Source: JBCBJX01 sp964342855 (lineage in GTDB: Bacteria; Pseudomonadota; Alphaproteobacteria; Caulobacterales; Parvularculaceae). Taken from it: 64,000 nt of DNA. The position numbers were made by a program, and so were the translations under genes. Positions 17,439 through 27,000 of the stretch are shown here, piece after piece. The notes under the pieces were generated by a model, which saw only the letters and a program-made list of their open reading frames with translations, was not told where the DNA came from and ran no database searches. The DNA lies in assembly GCA_964342855.1 (NCBI GenBank), contig CAYFIB010000001.1, positions 117,313-181,312 on the forward strand. Direction: 5' to 3'. Position 1 is the first letter of the stretch; each line of letters starts with the position of its first letter.

Positions 17439-19070
17439 TCAATTCGCGCTCGCCGACGCCTCCCGGTCGAGCGCGTGCGCGCCCCGATAAACGAGGCTTC
17501 GAAACCGCGCCCGCCCAGCGCCCGCGGCATAGATGGCGGGTCGAAGGCTGAGAAAGTCGTAGGCGACGTTATGATGATAGCCGGAGACCTCCATCTGCAC
17601 GTCGAACTTCGTCCAGTCCTCGCCGTCGAGCCTGTACCAGCAGGTCAGCACGTGACGGTCGTTTCGCATCCTGACGCGCAGACGCTCCACGCCGGAACCA
17701 AGTTCGCCGCGGCGACGCTGCTCTCCATATCGGTGCATGATCAGACCGCGATCATCAAAGCCGAGCCCGGCGTAAAGTCGGTCGTTGTAAAAGAGGATCA
17801 GCCCCGCTTCTGCACCCGCATCGCGCTCGATCTCCACCTCAACTTCGTAGCGCCTGTCCCCGGCGATGAATGAAAGCGGCGAGGCGTTTGTCGGCGAGGC
17901 GCCTTTCGCCGTCAGCGCGAGACCGTCCCCGGAAAGATCGATGCGCTCGTATTCGGACGCTTCCGGACGAAAAAACGCCCATTGCAGCCCAAGGCGATCA
18001 CCGGTGAAGTCGTCTGAAAGCGCGACGCCATGCGGCCCGCCTGTCGCCTCGACCGGTTTAGGAAACGGCTTCGACAAATCGTCGCCTAACGCTTCGAACC
18101 AGCCATCGCTCCGCCAGCGGACGGGCTGAAGAAGCGCCTGGCGCCCGAGCGTCCAGAAGTCCTTTTCATAGCCATGAGAGATGAGCCACCAACCGCCCTG
18201 CGGATCGTCGATAAGGGTCGCGTGCCCCCGCGACCACCAGGCTTCCGAACGGCTTTTCGTGCGCACCTGCGGATTGTTCGGCGCGTGCTCCCACGGCCCA
18301 TGCACGGAGCGCGAGCGCGCGGCGATGACCATGTGCCCCGTCGGCGGGCCCGCGGTGCCGCCGACCGCCGTCAGCATGTAAAACCACTCCCCGCGACGGA
18401 GCATCTTCGGCCCTTCCGGGCAGAAGCACTCCACGTCCCAGTCGTCCGGGTACCTCCACGGATCGTAGACATGGCTGACCGGTCCGTCCGTCGCGAGACC
18501 GTCGGCGCGCAACGGGACGAGATCACCATTGGAAAGGAAGAGATAGCGACGGCCATCCTCCCCTACGATGTGCCCCGGGTCGATATGGTCAGGCAGCACA
18601 AGATCGACCGGCTCGCTCCAAGGGCCCTCGATACGGTCCGCATGGATCACATAAATGGATTTATAGTCCGCCGTACGCGCTGGAATGAAGATGTAAAAAC
18701 GCCCTTCGTGCACGACGAGATCCGGCGCCCAGACAGAGCCGATCGGCGTGGTCAGCGCCGCCGTGACAGGCGCCCAGTTCACGAGGTCTTCGGAGCGCCA
18801 GATGACGAGACCGGGATAGGCGTCGAAGGATGAAAACGTGGCGTAGTAGACAGGCCCGACGCGGATGATCGACGGGTCCGGGCGGTCGCCCGAAAAGATC
18901 GGATTGAGGAACGTTCCGTCCCCGCGGTCCGCGATCCGCTGACCGTCAAAACCTACGCCCCAGCCTGTGGCGTCTTTGATTGGCTGGGCTTCGCTCGGCG
19001 CGCGTGGATTGCACGAGGCGAGAAGTGTCGCAAGCGGAGCAAGAGCCGCCTGGCGTCGGTTGATACGCAT
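17439..19070 (-). CDS. Glycoside hydrolase family 43 lipoprotein with C-terminal beta-sandwich
   Basis: 543 residues. It has a lipoprotein signal with Cys20 (LLASC), then the five-bladed GH43 catalytic domain: base Asp65 in RPDPSI, pKa-modulating Asp164 in HIDPGHI, and general acid probably Glu219 in CPEGPK. After about residue 350 a lectin-like sandwich follows, common at the C-terminus of GH43 enzymes. Likely activities are alpha-L-arabinofuranosidase, beta-xylosidase or galactan exo-hydrolase on pectin side chains; the subfamily cannot be fixed by eye. It lies between the TonB receptor and LacI genes on the same strand. Confidence 0.88.
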   Translation of the reverse strand: MRINRRQAALAPLATLLASCNPRAPSEAQPIKDATGWGVGFDGQRIADRGDGTFLNPIFSGDRPDPSIIRVGPVYYATFSSFDAYPGLVIWRSEDLVNWAPVTAALTTPIGSVWAPDLVVHEGRFYIFIPARTADYKSIYVIHADRIEGPWSEPVDLVLPDHIDPGHIVGEDGRRYLFLSNGDLVPLRADGLATDGPVSHVYDPWRYPDDWDVECFCPEGPKMLRRGEWFYMLTAVGGTAGPPTGHMVIAARSRSVHGPWEHAPNNPQVRTKSRSEAWWSRGHATLIDDPQGGWWLISHGYEKDFWTLGRQALLQPVRWRSDGWFEALGDDLSKPFPKPVEATGGPHGVALSDDFTGDRLGLQWAFFRPEASEYERIDLSGDGLALTAKGASPTNASPLSFIAGDRRYEVEVEIERDAGAEAGLILFYNDRLYAGLGFDDRGLIMHRYGEQRRRGELGSGVERLRVRMRNDRHVLTCWYRLDGEDWTKFDVQMEVSGYHHNVAYDFLSLRPAIYAAGAGRARFRSLVYRGAHALDREASASAN

Positions 19071-19084
19071 GGGAATCTCCCCCG

Positions 19085-19124
19085 AAAAAAAGAGCGCAGC
19101 CCGACCGCTTGGGAAGGGCTGCGC
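19085..19124 (-). terminator. Rho-independent terminator after the TonB receptor gene
   Basis: Inverted repeat GCGCAGCCC (19094-19102) / GGGCTGCGC (19116-19124) with a 13-base loop, followed on the minus strand by TC and then seven T (A-run 19085-19091). It lies between the end of the TonB receptor gene and the start of GH43, so most receptor transcripts should end here. Confidence 0.8.
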
Positions 19125-19173
19125 CTCAAGTTAGCCGGACCGGAACAAATTCAGCCGGCCATCGGACAGAGAG

Positions 19174-19202
19174 AGGGCGGCCCCAGGAGGGAAGACCGCC
19201 CT
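19174..19202 (-). terminator. Second hairpin immediately after the TonB receptor stop codon
   Basis: AGGGCGG (19174-19180) pairs with CCGCCCT (19196-19202) across a 15-base loop, six bases past the receptor stop. No T-run follows, so it may be an mRNA 3'-end stabiliser acting with the main terminator rather than a terminator itself. Confidence 0.4.
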
Positions 19203-19207
19203 GCCCA

Positions 19208-21937
19208 TCAGAAGCGGTACCGGGCGCCGATCAGGAAGTTGCGGCCGGTGTGGTGGTAGAGCGTCGGCAGCTCCAGACGGTCGAAGGTCTGATGCTCGAA
19301 CTCGTCCGTCAGGTTGACGGCTTCAAAGGTGATATCCAGCGCGTCGGTGACGGCCCAGGCGCTCGCGAAATCGAGGTTGAAGGTCGAGGCGACGCCCCGC
19401 TCTTCACGACCCGCGGTGCGACCGCTCGAGTTCGGCATGCGCGTTTGATAGGCGTCGCGATAGGCGCCGGAGATACGGGCCTGGAACGGACCGCTCTCGT
19501 AGTAGAACGTCGCGTTGAAGGAGTCCGGCGAGAAACCGATAATCTCATCGCTCTCCACGTGCGTGAAGTTGCCCGTGAACCCGAACCCTTCGACCGGCAG
19601 GAAGTTGAAGGGCTGCTGGTAGACGATCTCGAAGCCCTGGATCGCCCCGGAGCTGCCGTTCACCCGCGTGTTCAGATCAACCGCCGGATTAAGACCGTTG
19701 GCGATGTCGATCCCGAGCGGTGAGGTCGGGCTGATGAACGCCACTGGGATGCCCGTCGCGAAGAACGTGGTCTCGATCGTATCGGAGGACGTGGAGAAGC
19801 TCTCGACGTCTTTGTAGAAGTAACTGAACGCCAGCAACGCTTCTTCCGCGAAGTACCACTCAAGCGACACGTCGTAGTTCGTCGCCCGGAACGGATCGAG
19901 GCCCGGATTGCCCTGATTGAGCGTGTACGGCGGACCGTTGAAGGAGTCGATCGAGCCGCCCGGCGTCAGGTTGCCGAGAGACGGACGCGACATAACCTTC
20001 GCGACACCGGTGCGGACAAGGAAGTCGTCGCTGACTTCGAAGACCAGGTTCAACGCCGGAAGCGTATCGTCATAATCCCGAAGGATGGTCACTTCATCGG
20101 CTCCGAGGAAACCCGTCGACGCGACGTCGGTCGCGACATAGCGGACACCCACATCACCGCGAACCGGCATGGCGCCCAACAGGAACTCGAAGTCGGCCTG
20201 AATGTATGCGCCGGTCGATTCTTCCTCGACGCTACGCGTATCCTGGCCACGCACGACAGCCGGGATCGAGAAGAGATCGATGAGATCGGCCGCCGCGTCG
20301 AAGTTCGGCGTCAACCAACGCGTATCGACGCCGCCCGGCAGATCGAGACCGTTGCCGAAGCCGTCGACATAGGAGCTGAGGGCCGGCGTGACAGGAATGA
20401 AGCTGCTGAACCCGGCCAGATCGGTGACAGAGCCTTCCGCACGCGCCTCGCGGGTCGCGAACTCGAAGCGCTTGTAGCTGAAGCCGCCGGAGATGGTGAC
20501 TTCTTCGGAGACGTCCCATTCGGCGTCGCCGCGGATGGTCTCAAAGGTGTTATCGACGCCCTGCGGACGGTTCCGATACTGCGTAAATAGGAACTCGCTC
20601 GGGTCCGTGACATCCAGATCACCGAAGTCGATGAACGGCGTTTCCAGACCCTGCCTAAAGTCGAGCGAATATCCCGACACCGTCGTCGCCGCATCGAAGA
20701 AGATCGTCGCCTGCTGCGGGATTTCGAATTCCGACTCAGACATGCCCGCGAAGAGGCTGGCTCGAACCGTGTCGGTGAAGTCGTGCTCGATTTTCGCCGA
20801 GAACTGGTTGAAGTCCGTGGTCAGGATATCGCGACGACGCTCCGTGCGAACCGGAACGATCCCGGAACTCGCATCCGGCTGAATATCACCGACGAAATAG
20901 TCCAGAACGCCGCTCGAATTGATCGAGAAGTCCGTGATGTCGATGTTATCCGTATTACTGCGGATGAACACCTCCATGAAGTTCTCGTCACGCTCGCCGT
21001 CAAACTCCGAATAAAGACCATCGATCGAGATCAGCGTGCGCTCGGTCGGCTGGAACTGAGCTGAGGCGGTGACGCCAAGGCGCTCCTGCTCGTAATCGAG
21101 GCGGCCATACCGCGGAATACGCGCATACCAAGCGTCCCGCACAGCTTGGCAGTCGCCGGTCGTGACGCCGTCACACGGCGTGCCGTTTACGGAACGGAAG
21201 GTCGCCGCATCGTCGAAACGAACGGTCGAGAATCCCTCTTCGCGGATGTTTCGATCCGTGTAGGCGACGGAGACAAGAAAACCGACCGTCTTTGCGTCAT
21301 TCGACCACGATGCGAGACCGGCGAAGCGCGGCGCGGTCTCCTCGATGAGATCGTTGTACAGCGCCTGCCCGGAAACAGCGCCCGAGAACCCTGGCTTGAA
21401 GTCAAACGGTTGAGCCGTCTTCAGCTCGACGTTCGCGCCAAGCGAGCCTTCCTCGACGCTCGCCGACTGGGTCTTGCGAACGACCAGCTCATTGAACAGG
21501 TCCGAGGCGAACGTGTTGAAGTCGAAAGTACGCGACCGGTTCGTGCCGCCGGAGGCGTCCGAACCGCCGCTGACAGAAAGCGTCTCCATGCCGTTTATCC
21601 GGACACGCGTGAAGTTGCCGCCAAGCCCCCGCACGGTGACGCGGCGGCCTTCGCCGGCCTGTCGGTCGATGGCGACGCCCGGAATGCGCTGAAGAGATTC
21701 CGCGAGGTTGAGATCGGGAAAGTCAGCTATGTCTTCTGCGACGATCGCATCGACGACGCCGTTTTCATTTCGTTTCACGCTGAGCGCCGCCGCCAGAGAC
21801 TGACGGAAACCGGTGACAACGATCGTGTCGGTCTCCCCTTCACTGTCCTGCGCGAACGCTGGCGCGCCGAAGGCGGCCGTCAGCGCAAACGCCGACGCCG
21901 CAAGGCGCAATTGGAGTGTACCTTTGTCGAAGTTCAT
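19208..21937 (-). CDS. TonB-dependent receptor of the pectin locus
   Basis: 909 residues: signal peptide ending near AFAQ (residue 30), a TonB-box-like TDTIVVTGF at about 37-44, a plug domain with the IADFPDLNLAESLQRIPGVAIDR and VRGLGGNFTRVRING signatures, and a long barrel ending in ARYRF with a terminal Phe. This is the proteobacterial carbohydrate-receptor subgroup. It probably imports oligogalacturonides or other pectin fragments through the outer membrane. The start has AGGAGG 5 bases upstream. A near-perfect palindromic copy of the putative LacI operator lies 51-65 bases upstream (21988-22002). Confidence 0.93.
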   Translation of the reverse strand: MNFDKGTLQLRLAASAFALTAAFGAPAFAQDSEGETDTIVVTGFRQSLAAALSVKRNENGVVDAIVAEDIADFPDLNLAESLQRIPGVAIDRQAGEGRRVTVRGLGGNFTRVRINGMETLSVSGGSDASGGTNRSRTFDFNTFASDLFNELVVRKTQSASVEEGSLGANVELKTAQPFDFKPGFSGAVSGQALYNDLIEETAPRFAGLASWSNDAKTVGFLVSVAYTDRNIREEGFSTVRFDDAATFRSVNGTPCDGVTTGDCQAVRDAWYARIPRYGRLDYEQERLGVTASAQFQPTERTLISIDGLYSEFDGERDENFMEVFIRSNTDNIDITDFSINSSGVLDYFVGDIQPDASSGIVPVRTERRRDILTTDFNQFSAKIEHDFTDTVRASLFAGMSESEFEIPQQATIFFDAATTVSGYSLDFRQGLETPFIDFGDLDVTDPSEFLFTQYRNRPQGVDNTFETIRGDAEWDVSEEVTISGGFSYKRFEFATREARAEGSVTDLAGFSSFIPVTPALSSYVDGFGNGLDLPGGVDTRWLTPNFDAAADLIDLFSIPAVVRGQDTRSVEEESTGAYIQADFEFLLGAMPVRGDVGVRYVATDVASTGFLGADEVTILRDYDDTLPALNLVFEVSDDFLVRTGVAKVMSRPSLGNLTPGGSIDSFNGPPYTLNQGNPGLDPFRATNYDVSLEWYFAEEALLAFSYFYKDVESFSTSSDTIETTFFATGIPVAFISPTSPLGIDIANGLNPAVDLNTRVNGSSGAIQGFEIVYQQPFNFLPVEGFGFTGNFTHVESDEIIGFSPDSFNATFYYESGPFQARISGAYRDAYQTRMPNSSGRTAGREERGVASTFNLDFASAWAVTDALDITFEAVNLTDEFEHQTFDRLELPTLYHHTGRNFLIGARYRF

Positions 21938-21987
21938 CTTTGCCTCCTCCCCGGATTGGGATCCCTTCGTGGTGATCTTTTGATGTT

Positions 21988-22002
21988 TGGCACCGGTGTC
22001 AT
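21988..22002 (-). promoter_or_regulatory. Putative LacI-family operator upstream of the pectin TonB receptor
   Basis: TGGCACCGGTGTCA (21988-22001) is a 14-bp palindrome with one unmatched pair, centred on CCGG, as is typical of LacI-family operators with a central CG. It contains ACCGGTGTCAT at 21992-22002, shared exactly with the three other pectin-locus sites, and is the most symmetrical copy. Confidence 0.68.
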
Positions 22003-22527
22003 CGACATTATCACAATGTTTTCAATACTCAATCGAAACCGGACCCCTGTTCGCACTCGCGGTAGTGATTTGATTTTCCGAGAATTATTCGTCCGCATGC
22101 GAAAACTTTCGCTAGGCTCGCTGAAATCGATCGGCGCTGTTGCCAAATTGTCGCGCCCGTTCGACTTCGCGTAAAGTTGAGATCAATCAGAGCAACCGCG
22201 ATGGAGGCGAAAAGCTCGTCCAACGCTTCGAGCACGTAGCTTTGTGGTGCGCGAGCGTTCGCTACTGCGGCGTTTCACGCCGTGTAACCAGTGATGCGCA
22301 AACGACGCGACACGCGCCGATCAACAGCGGTTAATCGTGGCCATCGCTCGTAGGTGCGTCAACGATCACAGATCAGCCGCATCACGGGATATCAGCCGCT
22401 GCAACTTACTGCCTGAATGTTTGGCGACGTGCGACAGGCTCGCATAGGCTCGCCTCAACGGCTCATAATAGCGGACGCGGAGACGCCTCTCCCGGCCCGC
22501 ATAAAACAGCGGCCTCGGGAGGACACC
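22003..22527. other. Divergent intergenic region, TonB receptor / MFS carrier
   Basis: About 525 bases between the operator and the MFS start. I see no convincing coding sequence. The stretch nearest the receptor is AT-richer than the surroundings and should hold its promoter. A frame open from 22417 into the MFS gene is not supported as coding before ATG 22528. No further copy of the ACCGGTGTCAT element was seen on the MFS side. Confidence 0.5.
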
Positions 22528-24015
22528 ATGTCTGCAACATCGGAGGCTGCGGCCTCTTCGTCCGTCGACGCGCCGGCGTCAGCGCAGAACTACGGAACAC
22601 CACGTTACCGACTGTATGTTCTGAACGCGCTGCTGCTCGTCTATATACTGAATTTCATTGACCGTGGGCTTCTCGCCATCGCCGCAGCGCCGATCAAGGC
22701 GGAGCTCGGTATCGACGACACCGGCTTCGGGCTCCTGACCGGCTTCGGCTTCGCGCTTCTCTACACAATCGTCGGCATCCCGGTCGCACGATTGGCCGAA
22801 CGAAAAAACCGTGTGCGCATCATCGCGGTCTCCGTCGCCATCTGGTCGGCGATGACGGCGGCCTGCGGGCTTTCCATGGACGTCACGCTGTTCGGCCTGA
22901 CCATCGGCGGCTTCTGGATCCTATTGTTGTTCCGCATCGGCGTCGGCGTCGGGGAAGCGGGGTGCACGCCGCCCGCCAACTCTCTCATCGCCGACTACTA
23001 CGCGCCGCAGGAGCGCTCGTCGGCGCTCGGCTATTACGCCATGGGCGTCACCCTCGGCTCCATGCTGGCGAGCCTGATCGGCGGGCCGATAACGGATGCG
23101 TTCGGCTGGCGGGCGGCCTTCTTCATCCTTGGCCTGCCGGGCGTCGCGATCGGCGCGCTTCTGTGGATGACGGTGAAGGAGCCGCCGCGCGGATATTCAG
23201 ACCCGCCGAACGCGCCGAAGACGGAGAAAGCCGACTTCAAGGCGGCGATGAAAGAGCTGATGTCCAAGCCGTCCTATTGGACCATGACCGGCGGCGCGAC
23301 CGTCGCGGCGTTCTGCGGCTACGCCATCGCGAGCTTCCTGACCCTTTATGTCGTTCGCACATTCGGTCTGACGACCGGACAGGCTGCGGTCTATTTCAAC
23401 ACCCCCGCCGCACTCGCGAGCGCGATCGGCACGTTCGCGCTCGGCTGGCTCGCAACGCGGCTGCGACAGCGCAATGTCGCCGCCATCGCCTGGCTCGCCG
23501 CGGCGGGTCTCGCCGCCTCCGTCCCGTTCTATCTCGTGGCGTTCACGACCGAGATCATGTGGCTCTGCGTGCTGATGTTGTCGCTTGGCGGCTTCGTGAA
23601 GTACGGCTATCTCGCCGCTCAGTACACGATCGGCCAGGGCGTCGTCAGCGCCCGAGTGCGCGCGACATCTACGGCGGTGATGCTCTTCGTCGTGAACCTT
23701 CTGGGTTACGGCCTCGGGCCCTTGTTCGCGGGCGTCGTCAGCGATTTTTGGTTCAACCGGGCCGTCGCCGCGCGGGACTTCGCCGAGCCCGTGGACCGCG
23801 CCATGTGCGACGGCATCCAGACCCTCGTCAGCCGCGCCCGTCTCTCCGGCGAACAAGCGCTGGTCGAGGCGCCGGAAGTCGTTCAGGCGTTCTGTCTGAA
23901 GGCGAACGCCGCCAGCACCGAAAACTCGATGATCACGCTGGCGATCCTGTACCTCGCCGCGGCGGCCTTTTTCGTCGCCTGCGCGCGTCGGCTGAAACAG
24001 GACCTCGTCGCATAA
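22528..24015 (+). CDS. MFS transporter, spinster-like
   Basis: 495 residues with twelve predicted membrane helices. The stretch GVGVGEAGCTPPANSLIADYYAPQER and the first loop with an ARLAERKNR variant are typical of the spinster-like MFS branch common beside TonB receptors in Caulobacterales and sphingomonads. ATG 22528 is preceded by GGGAGG at 5 bases spacing; the longer upstream frame has no such signal. The position beside the pectin locus suggests a sugar or sugar-acid substrate, but no operator copy lies in front of it, so membership of the regulon is uncertain. Confidence 0.87.
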   Translation: MSATSEAAASSSVDAPASAQNYGTPRYRLYVLNALLLVYILNFIDRGLLAIAAAPIKAELGIDDTGFGLLTGFGFALLYTIVGIPVARLAERKNRVRIIAVSVAIWSAMTAACGLSMDVTLFGLTIGGFWILLLFRIGVGVGEAGCTPPANSLIADYYAPQERSSALGYYAMGVTLGSMLASLIGGPITDAFGWRAAFFILGLPGVAIGALLWMTVKEPPRGYSDPPNAPKTEKADFKAAMKELMSKPSYWTMTGGATVAAFCGYAIASFLTLYVVRTFGLTTGQAAVYFNTPAALASAIGTFALGWLATRLRQRNVAAIAWLAAAGLAASVPFYLVAFTTEIMWLCVLMLSLGGFVKYGYLAAQYTIGQGVVSARVRATSTAVMLFVVNLLGYGLGPLFAGVVSDFWFNRAVAARDFAEPVDRAMCDGIQTLVSRARLSGEQALVEAPEVVQAFCLKANAASTENSMITLAILYLAAAAFFVACARRLKQDLVA

Positions 24016-24019
24016 GGGA

Positions 24020-24041
24020 AACGGGCCCGCGAGGGCCCGTT
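24020..24041 (+). terminator. Hairpin terminator after the MFS gene
   Basis: Perfect inverted repeat AACGGGCCC (24020-24028) / GGGCCCGTT (24033-24041) with loop GCGA, five bases after the MFS stop. The following sequence is TCCTG, so the T-run is weak, but the stem is very stable. Confidence 0.65.
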
Positions 24042-24061
24042 CCTGTGATCGAAGCAAAGGA

Positions 24062-24093
24062 AGAAGCGCTCACGAAATCTCGGGAGCGCTTCT
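24062..24093 (-). terminator. Hairpin terminator after the autotransporter gene
   Basis: AGAAGCGCTC (24062-24071) pairs with GAGCGCTTCT (24084-24093) across a 12-base loop. On the minus strand the hairpin follows the autotransporter stop by a few bases and leads into the T-rich TTCTTCCTTTG. Confidence 0.65.
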
Positions 24094-24097
24094 GTCA

Positions 24098-27000
24098 TCA
24101 GAAGGACTTCGACAGGCGGAAGGAGCCGCCGACGGCGCTGAGATCGCCGAACTCGGCGAGGACGCCGGCCGAGACCGCGATGTCCGGGCGCGGACGGTAG
24201 TTGAGCCCGGCGTCGATCTGGAACTGCGTCGAGACCGAGCCGGCTTCCGTCACGAACTCGCCGCCCGTCGCCGCGGCGCCGAAGCGCGAGGCGAACTCGT
24301 GCTCGGTGTCGCCCATATACTGGACGAGGCTGAGCGCGCCGCCGAGATCGAGCGTCTCGCTCATCCGGTAGGTCGCCTCCGCGCCGAGCGCGATCTCCGC
24401 ACGCGTTGCATCAACCGCCTCGACTTCAAGCGCGGTCGCGCCCGCGCCGACCGTCGTCGCGTCCTGGCCGTAGACCGAGAGGCCCGCCGCCACGAACGGA
24501 CGCACCATCAGAGCGCCGTTCTCATAGCCGTCGACGGTGAGGCGCGTACGGATATCGACGCTGGAGATATCCGCCGAGCCTTCCTGCGACACGTCCGCGA
24601 GCGTCGCCGGATCAAGGAGCGCCATGGTGAGGTCCGTCGAGCCCGTCGCGAAGGCGAGGTCCGCCTCCCACGTCGCCGCTCGACCGGCCACCGTCATCGC
24701 CGACATGGCCGAGGCCGCCATCTGGAAGAGCGAGCCTTCCGCCTCGTCGCCGCGCACGCCGTCCTGGTCGCCCGAGAACGTCGTGAAGCCGAGGGCGCCG
24801 CCGATCGTCACCGGGCCGAGGGCGTAGCCGCCGACGCCCGCCGCGAAGGTGAACGCCCCGCCGGAGAAGCCGGTCGCATCGCCGTCCGCACCTTGGCTGA
24901 CGCTGAAGGGCTGCAGAGCCGTCCAGGCATAGAGGCCGTCATGGTCGACGAAGGAGCCGCGGTTCGCCCGCATGCTGAGGAGATCGGTGAAGCGGTCCTG
25001 AGCGACGGTCATCGTCCGCAGACCGATGTCGAAGCCTTCCGGCGTCAGGTCAGTGAGGGCGGCGCCGAGTTCAGCGGCGGTCGTGAGGCCGCCAACGCCT
25101 TCGATCAGATCGCCGAAATCAGCGTCGAGATCAGGAGCGAAGAGCTGGTTGATCAGGACGTCGCCGACGCGCGTCTGGTTGGCGTTCAGGCCGTTGATGT
25201 CCGAAGCCAGACGAACCGTGGTGACGAGATTGATGTCGCCGTTCACATTGTCGACTTCGAGCTCGTTGGCGAGCAGGAGGCCGTTCTCCCCCGGGACGCC
25301 AGCGTCAAAAGCGCCGGAGATCGCACCGCCCGCATCGATGATGCGGCGCGTGTTCTCGCCGAGCTGCAGGCCGCCGGCGAAGCGCAGGTCCAGCGTCCCG
25401 CCGAGGGTGACGTCGCCGGTTGTGATCAGTTGGTCGTGGCCCGTTCCATCCACTTCGACGATGAACACCGAGGTCGATCCGAACGCGACGTTCCCGTCCA
25501 CCGTGAACGCCCCCGGCGAGTTGCCGATGTTGAGGACGCCATTGTTGGCGAGGTCGCCAGTCAGCACTGCGCCGTCACGGGCGTTGAGTTCGGCGCCGTC
25601 GGCGATCGTCGCCGTCAGGGCTTCCAGCGACCCGTCGAGCACCGTCACGCCGGCGTTGAAGTTGGCTTCGGTGAGACCGAGATGCGCGCCGGCCAGCGTG
25701 ATCCCGCCTTCATTGAAGTTGAAGATCTCGAAGCCTTCGAGGCTATCTCCCGCGGAGCCGGAGTTCGTCAGCGTACGCGCCGCGCCGGTGAAATTTACCG
25801 TGTCGACGCCGTCGCCGCCGAACGCGGTCGTGAAGGAGCCGCCCTGCTCGTTGAAGACATCGTCGCCGGAGAGGAAGAACACTCGACCGTCCAGCACGCC
25901 GCCTTCTTCAAGGGTGAGGATGGTGGTCGTGTCCACGCCACGGTCGATGACCGAACCCGCCGGGCCCGTCACCACCGCGCCGTTCCGCACGATGACTTCC
26001 GCGCCCGCGACTGTGGTCACGTCGATGCCCCAGCTGGTGACGCCGTTCACGGTCCCGGAAACATCGACCACCGTCGCGCCCGATCCGGTGTTGATGGCCG
26101 TGATGGCGTCGACGCCCAGGACATCGCCGCTCGCGCCGCCTGTCACGTCGCCTGTCGCGACAATGGTGAGATCGCCCTCGCCGACCTGGGAGGCGTTAAT
26201 GCCTTCGGAGTCGCCGCCGGTGACAGAACCCGACGTCGTGATCGTGAGGTCGGAACCACCGCCTGCAACCAGAATGCCGCGAGCACCGCCGGTAAGATCT
26301 CCGTCCGCGGTGATGGTGACGACGCCGAGGCCGCCCTGGTTGACCGCGAGGGCGGTATCGCCGGCTTCGATGTCGCCGCCCGCGACGATGGCGATGTCGC
26401 CGGTTCCGTTGTGCTGCGACAGAACGCCGAAACCCGCGGCTGTAACGCTTGAACCCGAAGCAATGGATACGGAGGTGTCGCCGTCGCCATAATGGCCAGT
26501 GAGCACGCCATTGCCTGCGGCGACGATGTCGCCGGCAGCGTTGATGGAGATGTCTCCAGCTCCGTCGTGGAACGACACGACCCCGTCGTTTCCGGCGGCG
26601 ATGGGGCCATTGGCGGTGATGGCGATGTCGCCCGTGCCGTCGTGGCGACCGAAGATGCCGATTGTTCCGGCGTCGATGGCGCCATCCGTGGTGATGGCGA
26701 GCGCGCCTGCTCCAAAGTGATTTGCGAAAATGCCGTACTGCGCGCCAGACACATTGCCCGAGGCGAGGATCGTCATGTCGGTCGCGGCGGTGTTGAAGGC
26801 GATCACACGAACGCCGTCGGCCGTATCGCCCGTGGCGTCGTTGACGTTGACCGACACCGAACCGGTTCCGCCAGACTGGACGCGTACGCCATAAGCGCCG
26901 CCGGTCGCCTCGCCAGTTGCAGAGACAGAGACATCGGTCGCGCCGCTGTCTGCGAGAACCTGAATACCCGCACCGGTCGTGCCGATGGCGTTGTTCACGG

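Noticed and set aside
17352..17442. Extended N-terminus of the LacI regulator from TTG 17442
   Set aside because: It adds 30 residues before an HTH that normally begins near the N-terminus and overlaps the GH43 stop; ATG 17352 is more likely.
22417..22527. Longer start of the MFS carrier
   Set aside because: No ribosome site or homologous residues; GGGAGG precedes ATG 22528.
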